64,000 nt of DNA, taken from assembly GCA_037444625.1 (NCBI GenBank), contig JBBIMA010000020.1:3284-67283 (forward strand), in the 5' to 3' direction. The stretch is from DTHT01 sp037444625 (GTDB lineage: Bacteria; Acidobacteriota; Terriglobia; Bryobacterales; Bryobacteraceae). Below, piece after piece: positions 53,073-62,700 of the stretch (position 1 is the first letter of the stretch; the number at the start of each line of letters is the position of its first letter). The translations under genes and the position numbers were made by a program. A model generated the notes under the pieces. It searched no databases and was not told where the DNA came from. It was given only the letters and a program-made list of their open reading frames with translations.

Positions 53073-56000
53073 GTGCGACTGACGGAAATCTGCGTTCAGC
53101 GACCGGTCTTCGCCTCGATGCTGATCCTGTTCGTCACGGTGCTGGGGGTCTTCAGCTTCCTCCAGCTCGGGGTGGACCTGTTCCCGCGCACCGATCCGGC
53201 CACGGTGTACGTTCGGGTGCGCCTGCCGGGCGCCAGCCCCGAGGAGCTGGTCTCGCAGGTGGTCATGCCCCTGGAGGAGGCCATCGCCTCGGTCAGCGGC
53301 ATTGACGAGATGCGGGCCATGATCACCGAGGGGACGGCCAACGTCATCGTAACCTTCGTGCTGGAGCGCGACATCGGCGAGGCGACCGAGGACGTGCGCG
53401 AGAAGGTGGCCGGAGCGATGCGCCGGCTGCCCCCCAACGTGCTGCCGCCGGTGGTGCAGAAAGCCGAGCCGGACCGGGATCCCATCATCACCCTGGCCGT
53501 CAGCGGCGAGCGGGGCGTGCGCGAGCTGACCGAGATCGCCGACAAGCTGGTGCGCCGCTCGCTGGAGACCGTGGACGGCGTGGCCGCGGTGGACATCGCC
53601 GGCGGGCGCTACCGCCAGGTCAACGTCTTGCTGGATCTGGACAAGCTGGCGGGCTACAACCTCACGCCCCAGGACGTCGAACGGGCCTTGATCGCCGAGA
53701 ACATCGAGGCCCCGGGCGGGCGCATCGTGCGGGGCGCCACCGAGGTGGGCGTGCGAACCCTGGGCCGCGTCCAGGACGTTGCCGAGTTCAACGACATCAT
53801 CGTCAAGAACGTGGCCGGGGCGCCGGTGCGCATCCGCGACGTGGGGCGCGCCGAAGACGGCATGACCGAGAAGCGCAGCTTCGCCTACTACCAGAACACC
53901 CCGGCCGTCATCCTGGAGGTGCGGCGGCAGACCGGGACCAATACGGTGCGGGTGGTGGACGCGGCCCTGGAGCGCTTGAAGACGGTGCGGCGCGAGCTGC
54001 CGGCCGGCGTCCGGCTCACGGTGGTGCGCGAGCAGGCCACCTACATCCGCAATTCGGTCAAGGCCCTGGAGGAGCACCTGATGCTGGGAGCGCTGTTCGC
54101 CTCCCTGATCGTGTTCCTGTTCATTCGCGACTGGCGCACGGTGCTGGTCAGCTCCATCGCCATTCCCACCTCGATCATCGCCTCCTTCACGGTGCTCAAA
54201 GCGGCCGACTTCACGCTCAACTCCATGACCCTGCTGGGGCTGACGCTGGCGGTGGGCATCGTGATTGACGACGCCATCATCGTGCTGGAGAACATCTACC
54301 GGCACATCCAGGAAAAGGGCCTGCCGGCCCGCGAGGCGGCCGTCCGGGCGACCAAGGAAATCTCCCTGGCCGTGATGGCCACCACCTTCTCGCTGGTGAT
54401 CATCTTCGTGCCCATCGCCTTCATGACCGGCTACGCGCGCCGCTACCTAAACCAGTTCGGCTGGACGATGGCGGCCGCCATCTTGATCTCGATGCTGGTG
54501 GCGTTCACGCTGACGCCGACTCTGAGCGCGCGGGTGCTCAAACGCGTGCGAGCGGGCGGCGCTCCGGTCCACGGCGTGCACAAAGGCGGCTTCTTCGACC
54601 GGCACTACGTGCGCCTGCTGGGCTGGTCGCTGGATCACCGCTGGGTGATCGTCTCGCTGGCCGTGATCACCTTTGCCTCGACCTTCCTGCTGAATCGCGT
54701 CATCGGCCGGGACTGGATGCCGCAGGAGGACCAGAACGAACTGTGGGTCTCGCTGGAATTGCCCGAGGGCAGCTCGATCGAAGAGACCGAACGGGTGACC
54801 CTGGAGATGGCCCGGCGCATCGGGCGCGTTCCGGGCGTCCGGGCCGTGGTGCCGGCCAGCATGGGCTTCATTGACCGGGTGACCATGGCCCAGATCGGGG
54901 TCTTGCTGAAGGACGTCAGCGAGCGCGAGGACATCACCACCATGGGCCAGCGGGTGCGCGAGGCGATCCGCGAGTTCGCCTACACCCGGCCCCGCGTCAG
55001 TTTCCCCAATGCGCTGGGCGGCCGCGAGACCTTCGCTCCCATCCGGGCCATGCTGCTCGGCCCGGACATGGATGTGCTGTTCAAACTGGCCAAGCAGGTC
55101 AACCAGGAGTTGGTCCGGGTGCCCTCGGTGGTGGATGTCAAGGTCAACCTGAACCTGAACAGCCCCGAGTTGCAGGTGGCGATTGACCGCACGCGGGCTT
55201 CGGATCTGGGAGTGCGCGTCTCCGATATCGCGCGGGCGGTGCGGCTGTTGATGTCGGGCGACGACGAGATCTCGACTTATAAGGAAGGCTCCGAACAATA
55301 CCCCGTCACCATGCGCCTGATGCCGGGCCAGCGGGACGACCCGGCCGTACTGAGCCGGATTCTGATCCCGTCGGCCAAGCTGGGGCTGATTCGCCTGGAT
55401 TCGGTGGCCCGGCTGGAGCGCGGCCTGGGCCCCAGCCGGATTGACCGCTTCAACCGGCAATTCGCCGTGAGCCTGTACGGCAACGTCGCGCCCGGCTACA
55501 ACCTGGACCGGGCGGCGGCCGAGACGCAGGCGGCGGTCGAGCAGGTGGGCCTGCCCACGGGCTACGGGCTGGCGTTCTCGGGACAGGTCAAGATCCTCGA
55601 GGAAACCACCCTGAATATGATCCTGGCCATCGGCCTGGCTTCGATCTTCATGTATATGGTGCTGGCCGCCCAGTTCGAGAGCGTGCTGCACCCGTTCATC
55701 ATCCTGCTGGCCTTGCCCCTTTCCATCCCCTTCGCCCTGATCTCGCTGCTGGCCACCGGCCGCTCGCTGAACCTGTTCAGCGCGGTGGGCGTGCTGCTGC
55801 TGCTGGGCATCGTCAAGAAGAACGGCATCCTCCAGATTGACTACATGAACCGCCTGTACGCAGCGGGCATGCCCCTGCGGGAAGCCATCCTGGAGGCCAA
55901 CCGGGTCCGCCTGCGGCCCATTCTGATGACCACCTTCTCGATCGTGGCCGGCCTGATCCCCACCGCCATCGGTTTCGGGGCCGGCGCCGCCCAGCGCTCG

Positions 56001-56153
56001 GCCATCGCCGTCACCATCATCGGCGGGCAGACGCTCTGCCTGCTGCTGACCTTGTTGGTGGTGCCGACCGCTTACTCGCTGGTCGAGGACGCCAAAGCCT
56101 GGCTGGCTGCGCGGCGGGCCGTGCGCCTGCCTGCCCCCGCCCCGGGCGACTGA
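53073..56153 (+). CDS. RND family efflux transporter (HAE1/AcrB-like)
   Basis: A 1026-residue inner-membrane pump with the AcrB plan: TM1 (PVFASMLILFVTVLGVFSF), a porter domain, TM2-6, a second porter domain and TM7-12. The proton-relay Asp pair is present in GLTLAVGIVIDDAIIVLENI. It starts at GTG 53073, with AGGAGG seven nt upstream. No membrane-fusion protein or outer-membrane channel gene is adjacent, so it must use partners encoded elsewhere. Substrate is unknown. Confidence 0.95.
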   Translation: MRLTEICVQRPVFASMLILFVTVLGVFSFLQLGVDLFPRTDPATVYVRVRLPGASPEELVSQVVMPLEEAIASVSGIDEMRAMITEGTANVIVTFVLERDIGEATEDVREKVAGAMRRLPPNVLPPVVQKAEPDRDPIITLAVSGERGVRELTEIADKLVRRSLETVDGVAAVDIAGGRYRQVNVLLDLDKLAGYNLTPQDVERALIAENIEAPGGRIVRGATEVGVRTLGRVQDVAEFNDIIVKNVAGAPVRIRDVGRAEDGMTEKRSFAYYQNTPAVILEVRRQTGTNTVRVVDAALERLKTVRRELPAGVRLTVVREQATYIRNSVKALEEHLMLGALFASLIVFLFIRDWRTVLVSSIAIPTSIIASFTVLKAADFTLNSMTLLGLTLAVGIVIDDAIIVLENIYRHIQEKGLPAREAAVRATKEISLAVMATTFSLVIIFVPIAFMTGYARRYLNQFGWTMAAAILISMLVAFTLTPTLSARVLKRVRAGGAPVHGVHKGGFFDRHYVRLLGWSLDHRWVIVSLAVITFASTFLLNRVIGRDWMPQEDQNELWVSLELPEGSSIEETERVTLEMARRIGRVPGVRAVVPASMGFIDRVTMAQIGVLLKDVSEREDITTMGQRVREAIREFAYTRPRVSFPNALGGRETFAPIRAMLLGPDMDVLFKLAKQVNQELVRVPSVVDVKVNLNLNSPELQVAIDRTRASDLGVRVSDIARAVRLLMSGDDEISTYKEGSEQYPVTMRLMPGQRDDPAVLSRILIPSAKLGLIRLDSVARLERGLGPSRIDRFNRQFAVSLYGNVAPGYNLDRAAAETQAAVEQVGLPTGYGLAFSGQVKILEETTLNMILAIGLASIFMYMVLAAQFESVLHPFIILLALPLSIPFALISLLATGRSLNLFSAVGVLLLLGIVKKNGILQIDYMNRLYAAGMPLREAILEANRVRLRPILMTTFSIVAGLIPTAIGFGAGAAQRSAIAVTIIGGQTLCLLLTLLVVPTAYSLVEDAKAWLAARRAVRLPAPAPGD

Positions 56154-56154
56154 G

Positions 56155-57180
56155 TTACTTGCGGAACCAGTAGAGCAGGATGCCGTAACCCACCCCGGCC
56201 GGGTCCGCGCTCCGGGCCACCTGGAAAGCCATGAATCGCCCGTCGGTGGAAACCACACCGTTGGAGGCCTTGTATCCTTCGTAATCGTTGAAGTAAGTCA
56301 GGCGGACGAAATCCCGCCCCGTTCCGTCCAGCCCGAGCTTCCACAGGTCTATCTGACCCGAGCCGCCCTTGCCGCCCAACTGCTGAACCTGCCGGTCCGC
56401 CTCCACCAGGGTATACCGCCCGTCCGGAAAGATTCCCTCCGGTTCGTTGTAAGTTCCCGGGGCTTGGGAAAAGTTGCGCACCTGGCCGGTCTCCAGATCT
56501 ATGCCCATGACCGAGGCCCGGTCGCCCGGCTCGTAGCAGGTGAAGATCATCTTGCGGTCCTGGTCGTAGAAGTCCTGGGCCTCGATGACGCAACTCCGAT
56601 CCTTGCTCTCGTGAACCACGCGCCGGTTAACCAGGCGCGGCTGGGGAGCGGAAAGGTCCAGCTCGGCCACCACCAGGCGGGAAGAGCCGGGCGGCATCTC
56701 GGGGAACTGAGCGCTGGTCTCGGCAAATCCGATCTTGAGGCTGCGCTTGGAGACCGCCGCACCCTCGCTCATCTTCTGGTTCAAGCGGACAGGCTTGGAT
56801 CCCGGCTGCCGGCTCAGAAACCAAAGCTCGTTGTCGCGCGAGCGGCTGGTGCGGATGTCCTGGAAGCGCTCCGGCCCGATCAGTAGATAGTCGCCCGTCG
56901 CCAGGTGCATGACCCGCAGGAAGGCCGCCCCCGGCACGTTGCAAGTCAGACAGCGAATGATGCGGGTTTCCAGATCTATCACCATGGCGTCGCCGAAGCT
57001 CTTGGCCATGAAGGCCACCCGCCGGTTGTCGGGCGAGATGTCGGCCCGCTCGCCGAAGTAGGTCAGGATCTCGATGTGGGCGGGAAGCTTCTCGAGAGGA
57101 CTCCCCGGTTTGCGCTGGGCCGGCGCGGTCAGGGCGCAGGCCAGAGCGAGGGAGAGGACTGGGACGCGGCCTCCGGACAT
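56155..57180 (-). CDS. Exported TolB-like beta-propeller protein of unknown function
   Basis: A 341-residue protein with signal peptide (LSLALACALTAPAQ) and WD40/TolB-like strands (ADISPDNRRVAFMAKSF, YLLIGPERFQDIRTSRSRDN, VSTDGRFMAFQVARS). Single Cys residues (RCLTCNVPGAA, FTCYEPGDRAS) could bind something or form a disulfide. No TolA/Pal partners are nearby. TAGACT on the minus strand lies 6 nt before the ATG. The divergent DinB-like gene starts 42 bp away. Confidence 0.82.
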   Translation of the reverse strand: MSGGRVPVLSLALACALTAPAQRKPGSPLEKLPAHIEILTYFGERADISPDNRRVAFMAKSFGDAMVIDLETRIIRCLTCNVPGAAFLRVMHLATGDYLLIGPERFQDIRTSRSRDNELWFLSRQPGSKPVRLNQKMSEGAAVSKRSLKIGFAETSAQFPEMPPGSSRLVVAELDLSAPQPRLVNRRVVHESKDRSCVIEAQDFYDQDRKMIFTCYEPGDRASVMGIDLETGQVRNFSQAPGTYNEPEGIFPDGRYTLVEADRQVQQLGGKGGSGQIDLWKLGLDGTGRDFVRLTYFNDYEGYKASNGVVSTDGRFMAFQVARSADPAGVGYGILLYWFRK

Positions 57181-57186
57181 GCCTTC

Positions 57187-57216
57187 AGTCTACTGCGCGA
57201 GCGGCTGCGTTATGCT
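57187..57216. promoter_or_regulatory. Back-to-back -10 hexamers in a 42 bp divergent intergenic region
   Basis: Minus strand TAGACT (57192-57187) lies 6 nt from the ATG at 57180. Plus strand TATGCT (57211-57216) lies 6 nt from the ATG at 57223. The whole region between the two start codons is 42 bp, so the two core promoters must overlap in their -35 regions and the two mRNAs would have no leader. Confidence 0.45.
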
Positions 57217-57222
57217 GGCCTC

Positions 57223-57744
57223 ATGTCGGGCGGCTTCGAGGAGGTTTTCCTGGATTTTTCCCTGAGGAAACTGAGCCAGTTGGAAGGGCGCATCCAGGAC
57301 TGCCTGAGACGGCTCAGCGAAGAGCAGATCTGGCGGCGGGGCGGGGAAAGCCAGAACGCGGTGGGCAATCTGGTGCTGCATTTGTGCGGCAACCTGCGCC
57401 AGTGGATCGGTCACGGCCTGGGGCGGCTGCCCGACATCCGCGTGCGCGACGAGGAGTTCGCCCTGCGCGGCGGCTTGTCCCGCGCCGAGCTGGGCGCCCG
57501 GCTGGCGGACGCGGTGGCCGGCGCCTCGGCCATCCTGAGGGGCCTGACCGCCGAGCGACTGCTGGAACCGGTCCTCATCCAGGGCTATCGGGTGACGGTC
57601 CTGGAGGCGGTCTATCACGTGGTGGAGCACTTCTCGCAGCACACGGGCCAGATCATCTTCGCCGCCAAGCTTTTCACCGGGCAGGACCCGGGCTACTACC
57701 GTCACCTCAGCCGGGCGGAGCCCGCGGGCGATCCCACGCCCTGA
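57223..57744 (+). CDS. DinB/DUF1572 family protein
   Basis: A 173-residue four-helix-bundle protein of the DinB-like superfamily. Probable metal ligands are the His in GNLVLHLCGNLRQWIGH and those in VVEHFSQHTGQIIFAAK, spaced as in DUF1572. Related proteins include thiol-dependent transferases (bacillithiol transferases), but the substrate here is unknown. No ribosome-binding site precedes the ATG. The ferredoxin gene follows after 63 nt and has its own regulatory site. Confidence 0.88.
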   Translation: MSGGFEEVFLDFSLRKLSQLEGRIQDCLRRLSEEQIWRRGGESQNAVGNLVLHLCGNLRQWIGHGLGRLPDIRVRDEEFALRGGLSRAELGARLADAVAGASAILRGLTAERLLEPVLIQGYRVTVLEAVYHVVEHFSQHTGQIIFAAKLFTGQDPGYYRHLSRAEPAGDPTP

Positions 57745-57757
57745 AGTCCGCGCCCCT

Positions 57758-57800
57758 TGTGACCGGCGTCACTGAGAGCGCGGCCCGGACGACCTAGCCT
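57758..57800 (+). promoter_or_regulatory. CRP/FNR-type dyad and -10 upstream of the ferredoxin gene
   Basis: TGTGA-CCGGCG-TCACT at 57758-57773 matches nine of ten positions of the CRP consensus TGTGA-N6-TCACA, and its core GTGAC/GTCAC is a perfect inverted repeat. A weak -10, TAGCCT (three of six), lies at 57795-57800. That puts the start point at 57807 and the dyad centre at -41.5, the class II activator position where a good -35 is not needed. Which Crp/Fnr-family regulator binds is unknown. Confidence 0.6.
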
Positions 57801-57807
57801 GAAAGGG

Positions 57808-58866
57808 ATGGCTGCCGTTTCCGAGCCCGCCCTGCGTCCCGGCCGGGCCCGGGCCGGCCGGCGCCTCCAGCGCCGCCGCGGCGAGGGTTCCCAGCGGCTG
57901 CGGCGCGGCTTCCAGTTGGCCTTCGCGGCTTTGAATCTGTGGATCGGGGCCGAGTTCTACCTATGGGTGCGCCATTGGGAGACGGGCGGGGGCCCGCCGC
58001 CGGTGGCGCGTCCGGCCGGGGTGGAGGGCTGGCTGCCCATCGCCGGTTTGATGAACCTCCGGGCGTTCCTGGAGACGGGTCGCATCCCGGCCGTGCATCC
58101 GGCGGCCCTGGTGCTGCTGGCCGCCTTTTTGATCGTCTCCTGGCTGTTCCGCAAGAGTTTCTGTAGCTGGCTTTGTCCGATCGGCACGCTCTCCGAGTAC
58201 CTCTGGCGCGCCGGCCGCCGCCTTCTCGGGCGCAACTTCGCCCTGCCGCGCGCCCTGGACGTGCCCTTGCGCAGCCTGAAATACGTGCTGCTCGGTCTGT
58301 TCCTTTACGCCGTCGGCGGCATGTCGGCGGCGGCGATCGAAGCCTTCATGCGCGGGCCCTACGGGCTGATCGCGGACGTCAAGATGCTGAATTTCTTCCG
58401 CTATTTGAGCGGGACCGCGGCCGCGGTGCTGGGCGCGCTGGCGGTGGCAAGCCTGTTGGTTCCGAACTTCTGGTGCCGCTACCTGTGCCCTTACGGCGCG
58501 CTGGTGGGTCTGGCGAGCCTGGCCGGTCCGCTGCGAATCCGGCGCGATCCGGCCACCTGCATAGACTGCGCCAAGTGCGCCAAGGCCTGCCCCGCGCTGC
58601 TGCCGGTGGACCGGCTGATCCAAGTCCGCTCGGCGGAGTGCACCGGCTGCCTGGAGTGCGTGGAAGTCTGCCCGGTGGCGGGGGCGCTGGAACTGACGGC
58701 GGGGCGCCGGCGGCGCGTGCCCGCCTGGGTGATGGCCGCCGGCATCGCGCTGGTGTTCTTGGGGTTGACCGGCTGGGCGCAGTTGGCCGGCCACTGGCGC
58801 ACCGATCTGCCCGACGAAATTTATCGCGAGCTGATCCCGCGAGCTCACCAGTTCCGCCACCCGTGA
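57808..58866 (+). CDS. NapH/NosR-like polyferredoxin membrane protein
   Basis: A 352-residue inner-membrane protein. About five transmembrane helices carry two CxxxCP motifs at membrane ends (CSWLCPIG near residue 117, CRYLCPYG near 225), as in NapH, NosR and CcoG. Two [4Fe-4S] clusters follow (CIDCAKCAKACP and CTGCLECVEVCP), then a last helix (WVMAAGIALVFLGLTGWAQL). It probably moves electrons from quinol or across the membrane to a periplasmic partner; the partner is not encoded nearby. The expression signal is the CRP/FNR dyad just upstream. Confidence 0.9.
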   Translation: MAAVSEPALRPGRARAGRRLQRRRGEGSQRLRRGFQLAFAALNLWIGAEFYLWVRHWETGGGPPPVARPAGVEGWLPIAGLMNLRAFLETGRIPAVHPAALVLLAAFLIVSWLFRKSFCSWLCPIGTLSEYLWRAGRRLLGRNFALPRALDVPLRSLKYVLLGLFLYAVGGMSAAAIEAFMRGPYGLIADVKMLNFFRYLSGTAAAVLGALAVASLLVPNFWCRYLCPYGALVGLASLAGPLRIRRDPATCIDCAKCAKACPALLPVDRLIQVRSAECTGCLECVEVCPVAGALELTAGRRRRVPAWVMAAGIALVFLGLTGWAQLAGHWRTDLPDEIYRELIPRAHQFRHP

Positions 58867-58971
58867 GGTGCCGGCTCGGCTCGCAGTCTGCGTCGCCGCG
58901 CGCGGGGCGTCCGGACGGCCCGTGAGGCCGCATTACGCCGGTTTGCCGCCGCTGCTACGCCCCTTTGCCGT

Positions 58972-59688
58972 TTACGCGGGAGGCGATTCGGAAGCAGACG
59001 GGGCGCCGCCCGATGCTCGAGCCGGACTGGTGCACTCCGGCTTGCGCAGCCACAGGTAGTAGTGGTTGCCCAGGCGGGCGGCGCGCGGGTGGTCCAGCAA
59101 CAGGCGGTCCAGGTAGCGCAGGGGGAACAGCAGCCAGCCGAGCAGGCCGTGGATGAGCGCCCGGCCGGCACGTCCCGGCGCCCAGAGCTTGGCGTACTCC
59201 AGCAGGAAGACCAGCAGCGTAGCGGTGGGCCCGGTGCGCCAGCCTTCGGACCGGACCTCCAGTCCGCCGGCCAGCAGCTTGAGGCCGTCGGGCGTGAAGC
59301 GGTGGTAATCCTTCGGGTATTCGTGCAGGGGATGGCAGAAGGGCGCCACGAGGCGCACGTGCCCGCCCGGGGCCAGCACCCGCTCGATTTCCCGCATGGC
59401 GCGTTCGGGCCGCCGCACGTGCTCGAGCACGGCGTCGCATTCCACCCGCTGGAAGACCGCGTCGCGGAAGGGCAACTGTTCGACGTCGGCCGCCACGTCC
59501 ACCCCGGGAGCGAGCCGGATATCCAGGTTGACGTAGCCCGGGGTGCGCGCCCCCGCGCCCCCCACGTACAGATTCCAGCGCCCCAGGGGCGCCTCGCGCG
59601 GCTCCCGCGGATTGTGAATCAGCGGGCGAGGCGGCGCCAGCCGGCGGCGCAACCCTGCCCCCGGTCCTGAAGCAACGCCGGCGGGCAT
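58972..59688 (-). CDS. Class I SAM-dependent methyltransferase
   Basis: A 238-residue protein with a type-11 methyltransferase core: the SAM strand LYVGGAGARTPGYVNLDI, VAADVEQLPFRDAVFQRV, DAVLEHVRRPERAMREIERV and APGGHVRLVAPFCHP. The glycine motif (VGGAG) is shortened compared with classic VLDxGxGxG, common in methyltransferases of surface polysaccharide clusters. The C-terminus has a hydrophobic region (LIHGLLGWLLFPLRYLDRLL). The first 30 Arg/Pro-rich residues are doubtful and the start is uncertain. Substrate unknown. The 105 bp between it and the ferredoxin gene holds no gene. Confidence 0.85.
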   Translation of the reverse strand: MPAGVASGPGAGLRRRLAPPRPLIHNPREPREAPLGRWNLYVGGAGARTPGYVNLDIRLAPGVDVAADVEQLPFRDAVFQRVECDAVLEHVRRPERAMREIERVLAPGGHVRLVAPFCHPLHEYPKDYHRFTPDGLKLLAGGLEVRSEGWRTGPTATLLVFLLEYAKLWAPGRAGRALIHGLLGWLLFPLRYLDRLLLDHPRAARLGNHYYLWLRKPECTSPARASGGAPSASESPPA

Positions 59689-59721
59689 TCCCAGCGAGCT
59701 TAGCGCAGGCCGCCCCGGCCG

Positions 59722-62700
59722 TCAAAATTCCAGCCGGGCGTTGAATTGCACCGCTCGGGGAGAATTAGCCTGCCCGCTGATCCGGCCGAAGTTGGCCGAA
59801 GCGATGCTCAGGGCCGGCCCCGAGAACATCACCCAGTTGGCGAGGTTGAAGGCGTCCGCTTGAAGGCCGAGCTTGAGGGACTCGCGCAGCCGGAACTCCC
59901 GCCGCAGGCTCAGATCCAGGTTCTTGGATCCGGGGTTGCGCAGGCCGTAGGCCAGTGTCCGCGGCGTACTGCCGAAGGTGAACGCGGCGGGATTCTGAAA
60001 GGCGTTGCGGTCCAGAAAAGCGGGCGGGTTGGGTCCCAGAAGATCCCCGCTGCCGTAGGGACCGTTGATCCGCACCGAACCCGTAAAGTTCGGGTTGTAG
60101 TCCGCATAGCAGCTCCCCGCATTGGGCAGGTTGCAGCTCGCCCCGACGCCGCCGATGCCCGTGCCGTCCCGGTAGGTGAAGATGCCGGAGACCTGCCAGC
60201 GGCTAGCCAGGGCGCGCAGCACGGCGCCGGAGGGATTCAGGGCCCGGCCCTCGCCGAAGGGCAGTTGGTAGACGAACAGGGCGTTGAGGATGTGCGGACT
60301 GCCGGTGGCCTGGGCCTTCTCCTTGACGTAGCCGTTGCGGTAACCCAGATCGTCGAAGCCTTTTCCGCGCGTGTAGTTGAATTGGACGGTCAACCCGTGG
60401 GAGAGGCGCTTGTCGGCGGTGACTTGAAGTGAATTGTAGTTGGCGTTGCCCACCATGGGCCACAGATCCGTGACGCCGGCGTACTGCGGGAAGGGCCGCA
60501 ACATCTGGGAGATGGCCCCGGTGTAGTTGGGGTAGGGCAAGCGAAGCTCCCCAAAGACGGCCTGAGCGGCCGCGACGTTGGCCGGCGTGGCCGAGGAGCG
60601 TAGCAGGTTGCCCAGGGCCAGATACCTGGGCTGGATGTGGCCGGACCACATCCCGCGCGGGCCGCCGTCCAGGTAATGCCCGTTGTTACCCACATAGTTT
60701 ACCCCCAGGGTGAGCTCGCCCGGAAGGGCTCGCTGAAAGCCCACGCTCCAGTTCTGATAGCGCGGCGGATGGCCGCCGATGAAAGGATCGCCGTAAGTCA
60801 CCGAACCGCCCTGCGGCTTGCCCACATAAAAGCCGGTGTTGAGAGTGGGATCGAAGAAGGGCGCCTTCTGATACGGAGGAACCCCGTCGTCCCAGTCGAA
60901 GGCCGGGCTGATGCCGCCGTCCAGGCTGGTGAAGGAAGCTTGAGCCGAAAAGCCCAGCAAGCCGGTGCCGCTGCGGCCGCCGCCGCGCCCGCCGGTGGCT
61001 CCGCGGTGGGTGGAGGAAATGGAGTAGCCGGCCCGAAGGGCGGTGCGCGGCGTCAGGGCGAAGGCCACGCCCAGGCGGGGCTGGAAGTTATAGTAGTAAG
61101 TCCTCACGTTGGTCCGGCACCCGCAGCCATTGGGGCCGCGCCCGGCGAACCTCAGCACCCCGGGGTAACCTCCCACGGCCGGGTTCGGGACGGTCGGATC
61201 GAAAAACGACATGCGGTCCTTGACCTCCACGTAGGGAGTCATGATGTCGTACCGGAAGCCGAGATTGAGGGTAAGTTGCGGCGTAGCCTTGACGGAATCC
61301 TGAAGCCACCAACCGTAGGTGCGATATCTTCCCCCTGTCCCCACCACCCAGTCTTCGACCACCGTGGCGGAGTTGACCAGGCCGAGTAAGTAGCTGGCGT
61401 AGCTGTTTCCGGTCGAGGTGAGCAGGGTGCCCCGGCTGTCGAAGCCGGCCGTCTGGGTGTTGCTGAAGCTCCAGGTGGCCAGGCTGCCGTAGCGGCGGTC
61501 CTTGATGTTGACCTGCATGCGCTGCGTCTGGAAACCGACCGTCAGGGAGTGGCGGCCCCGAGTCCATTGCAGGTTGTCCTGGAAGGTGTAGGTGTTGTGC
61601 GTCTCCTCGTTGGCCCGTGAGTTGGTGCCTCGCCAGCGGGTGGGAGCGTTGGGACCGCCGAAGGTGACCTCCGGGAAAGAGGAATCCGCCTCGCCCGGCG
61701 GCAGGCCCTTCAGCCCCGCCTTCTGGGGATACTTGCCGTCCATGGTGACGTTCTCGATGGTTCCCACGAAGCGCGCCAATCCGAAGCTCATTTGGTTGAC
61801 CAGATTGGCGGTCGGCACATAGGTGTGGCGGAGCTGCGCGGTCCAGGGTATCTCATGGACCCTGCGGGCGTCGGCGTAAGGCAGGGGCAGGGTGCCGTAG
61901 CGGTAGGGCGTGGCTTGCCGGCGATGGCCGCGGGTGTAGAAACCGTAGAGCTGCTGCCGTTCGTTGAGGTTGAAATCGAGCTTCCCGTTGATGCTGTCGT
62001 TGTTGTAGCCGTAAGGCACCGAGCCCAGATAGTTGTTCTGGAGATTACTGTTAGTGGTCGGCGGCAGGAAGGACTGGAAGAAATCCGAGATGGGCGAGAT
62101 GCGGTTAGCCGGAATGCGCCCGCCCGGGAAAGGCGCCCGGCTGCACGGACCGCGCGAGCAGTCGGTGGACTGCGGGTCGTAAATGCCGCCGGGGAAGGCG
62201 CTGAAGTCCCCGCGGCGCGCCGCCTCGGTGGGGATGGAGTAGAAGGTGGGCCGGCTCTCGGTGCGGTAGCGGTAGCCGTCGTAGTTGCCGAAGAAGAACA
62301 GGCGGTTGGGCAGGACCGGTCCGCCCAGGCTGGCGCCGTACTCGTTCTGGTGCTCGGTCGGGCGCGCTACGGCGAAGAAACCGCGGGCGTCCAGCAGCGT
62401 GTTCCGGAAGTACTCGAACAGAGCGCCGTGGAACTGGTTGCCGCCGGACTTGAGGACGAAGTTGGTCGCCCCCTGGCCGCCGTATTGCACGGGCGCGCCG
62501 GCCGTTTCCAGTTGGAACTGGTCAATGGCCTCGACCGAGACGCCCAGCGAGAGGTAGCGGACCTCGCCTTGCACCGCCGGGTCGGTCAGCGGCAGGCCCT
62601 CGATGTAGACCTCCTGCGAGTTCGGCTGGCCTCCCAGCACGTTGCCCGCGCTGTAGGTTCCGCCCGTTCCGGAGATCCCCGGCATGAGCCGGACGAACGC

